DNA of 64,000 nucleotides from Tunturiibacter empetritectus (GTDB lineage: Bacteria > Acidobacteriota > Terriglobia > Terriglobales > Acidobacteriaceae). Shown piece by piece: positions 63,459 through 64,000 of this stretch. The stretch's first letter is position 1, and each line of letters opens with the position of its first letter. The DNA lies in NCBI RefSeq assembly GCF_014201375.1, contig NZ_JACHDZ010000006.1:280843-344842 (forward strand), written 5' to 3'. A program made the translations under genes and the position numbers. Below the pieces are notes generated by a model. It did no database searches. It was not told the origin of the DNA and saw only the letters and a list, made by a program, of their open reading frames with translations.

Positions 63459-63776
63459 TTACTTCTGAACCGTCTTGATCTCTACATCGACGCCCGCAGG
63501 CAGATCGAGCTTCATCAGCGCGTCCACAGTCTGCTGGGTCGGCTCAAGGATGTCGATCAGCCGCTTGTGCGTGCGAATCTCAAAGGCCTCGCGCGACTTC
63601 TTGTCGACGTGGGGCGAGCGCAGAACGCAGTACTTGTTCTTCATCGTCGGCAGCGGAATGGGACCCGCAACCTGGGCTCCGGTACGCTTTGCCGTCTCGA
63701 CGATCTCGCCGGTCGACGTATCCAGCACGCGGTAGTCGTATGCCTTCAAACGAATTCTGATTCTCTGTCCAGCCAT
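63459..63776 (-). CDS. rpsJ: 30S ribosomal protein S10
   Basis: A 105-residue head protein, also NusE in antitermination: [40 protein letters not shown], and [14 protein letters not shown]. First gene of the S10 group after tuf. Confidence 0.98.
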   Translation of the reverse strand: MAGQRIRIRLKAYDYRVLDTSTGEIVETAKRTGAQVAGPIPLPTMKNKYCVLRSPHVDKKSREAFEIRTHKRLIDILEPTQQTVDALMKLDLPAGVDVEIKTVQK

Positions 63777-63904
63777 GGTGTGTCTCTTTCACGCTTCAAA
63801 GATCGTTTGGAGTAGCTGCCGGTGATGAACTTCTACACCTGCCGGCAGCCCTCGTTATTTCTTGAACAGCTAAAACTAAAAGACTTCTTTGCGAAGCACG
63901 TTCT

Positions 63905-64000
63905 TTACTTGATGATCTCGCTGATGGTTCCAGCTCCGACGGTGCGGCCGCCTTCGCGGATAGCGAAGCGCAGACCCTTCTCCATCGCGACTGGCGTATG
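63905..64000 (-). CDS. tuf: Elongation factor Tu, partial (5' end outside window)
   Basis: Only the last 31 residues are inside: [20 protein letters not shown] followed by ISEIIK and TAA at 63907-63905. This is the universally conserved C-terminus of EF-Tu domain 3. It lies 128 bases upstream of rpsJ, in the classical str/S10 order. Confidence 0.97.

Noticed and set aside
1..64000. CRISPR arrays, insertion sequences, prophage genes, tRNA or rRNA genes
   Set aside because: No evenly spaced repeats, no transposase or integrase motifs and no RNA gene signatures were seen by eye on either strand.

Overview
The window looks like chromosomal DNA of an acidobacterium of the Terriglobia/Acidobacteriaceae type (Granulicella, Edaphobacter or Terriglobus are the nearest guesses). 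This is an inference from a GC-rich background, a secreted FG-GAP/Ig-like protein with a characteristic C-terminal membrane hairpin, an OmpA-family protein, an elongation factor P with a TPGN tip loop, and the style of the genes. No sequence search was possible. I see no tRNA, rRNA, CRISPR array, transposase or phage gene.

Left part (1-8726): a DoxX-like fragment, a four-helix-bundle stress-type protein (DUF2383), DNA translocase FtsK, a coupled pair of uncharacterised envelope proteins (DUF3999 and DUF2339, GTGA overlap), and two response regulators without a kinase (receiver-Hpt, then NarL type). Next come a YpdA-like flavoprotein (8767-9774) and a cell-surface glycan block (9921-15834) with an FAD oxidoreductase, two multi-spanning GT-C-like proteins and an acyltransferase. 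A DrrAB-type ABC exporter follows, facing the other way, then a medium-chain oxidoreductase.

Middle part (18977-45343): mostly single genes. They include an OmpA-family envelope protein, an orphan GvpL/GvpF-like protein, a DUF481 barrel, a cytochrome c, class I fumarase, an FkbM methyltransferase whose flanks carry a duplicated piece of the fumarase 3' end, and an AraC regulator divergent from a VOC protein across a palindromic operator. Also here are PgsA, a large FG-GAP protein, glutamate dehydrogenase, TrpE (with an in-frame insert) and TrpG separated by a secreted protein, EF-P, acylphosphatase, adenine phosphoribosyltransferase, a zinc alcohol dehydrogenase, a Tat-exported lactonase and a GAF-PAS-GGDEF diguanylate cyclase.

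Right part (45368-64000, all minus strand): the complete S10-spc-alpha ribosomal gene run, read right to left as tuf, S10, L3, L4, L23, L2, S19, L22, S3, L16, L29, S17, L14, L24, L5, S14, S8, L6, L18, S5, L30, L15, secY, adk, map, infA, L36, S13, S11, a DUF1272 gene, S4, rpoA and L17, closed by a bidirectional terminator. Oddities here are the zinc-ribbon DUF1272 gene inside the alpha operon, histone-like Lys/Ala tails on ribosomal proteins, a polyacidic tail on RpoA and long spacers between genes.

The best leads for something undescribed are the fumarase/FkbM junction, the trpE insertion, the out-of-frame start of the FAD oxidoreductase, the Asn-tipped EF-P, the orphan GvpL/F protein and the DUF1272 gene.
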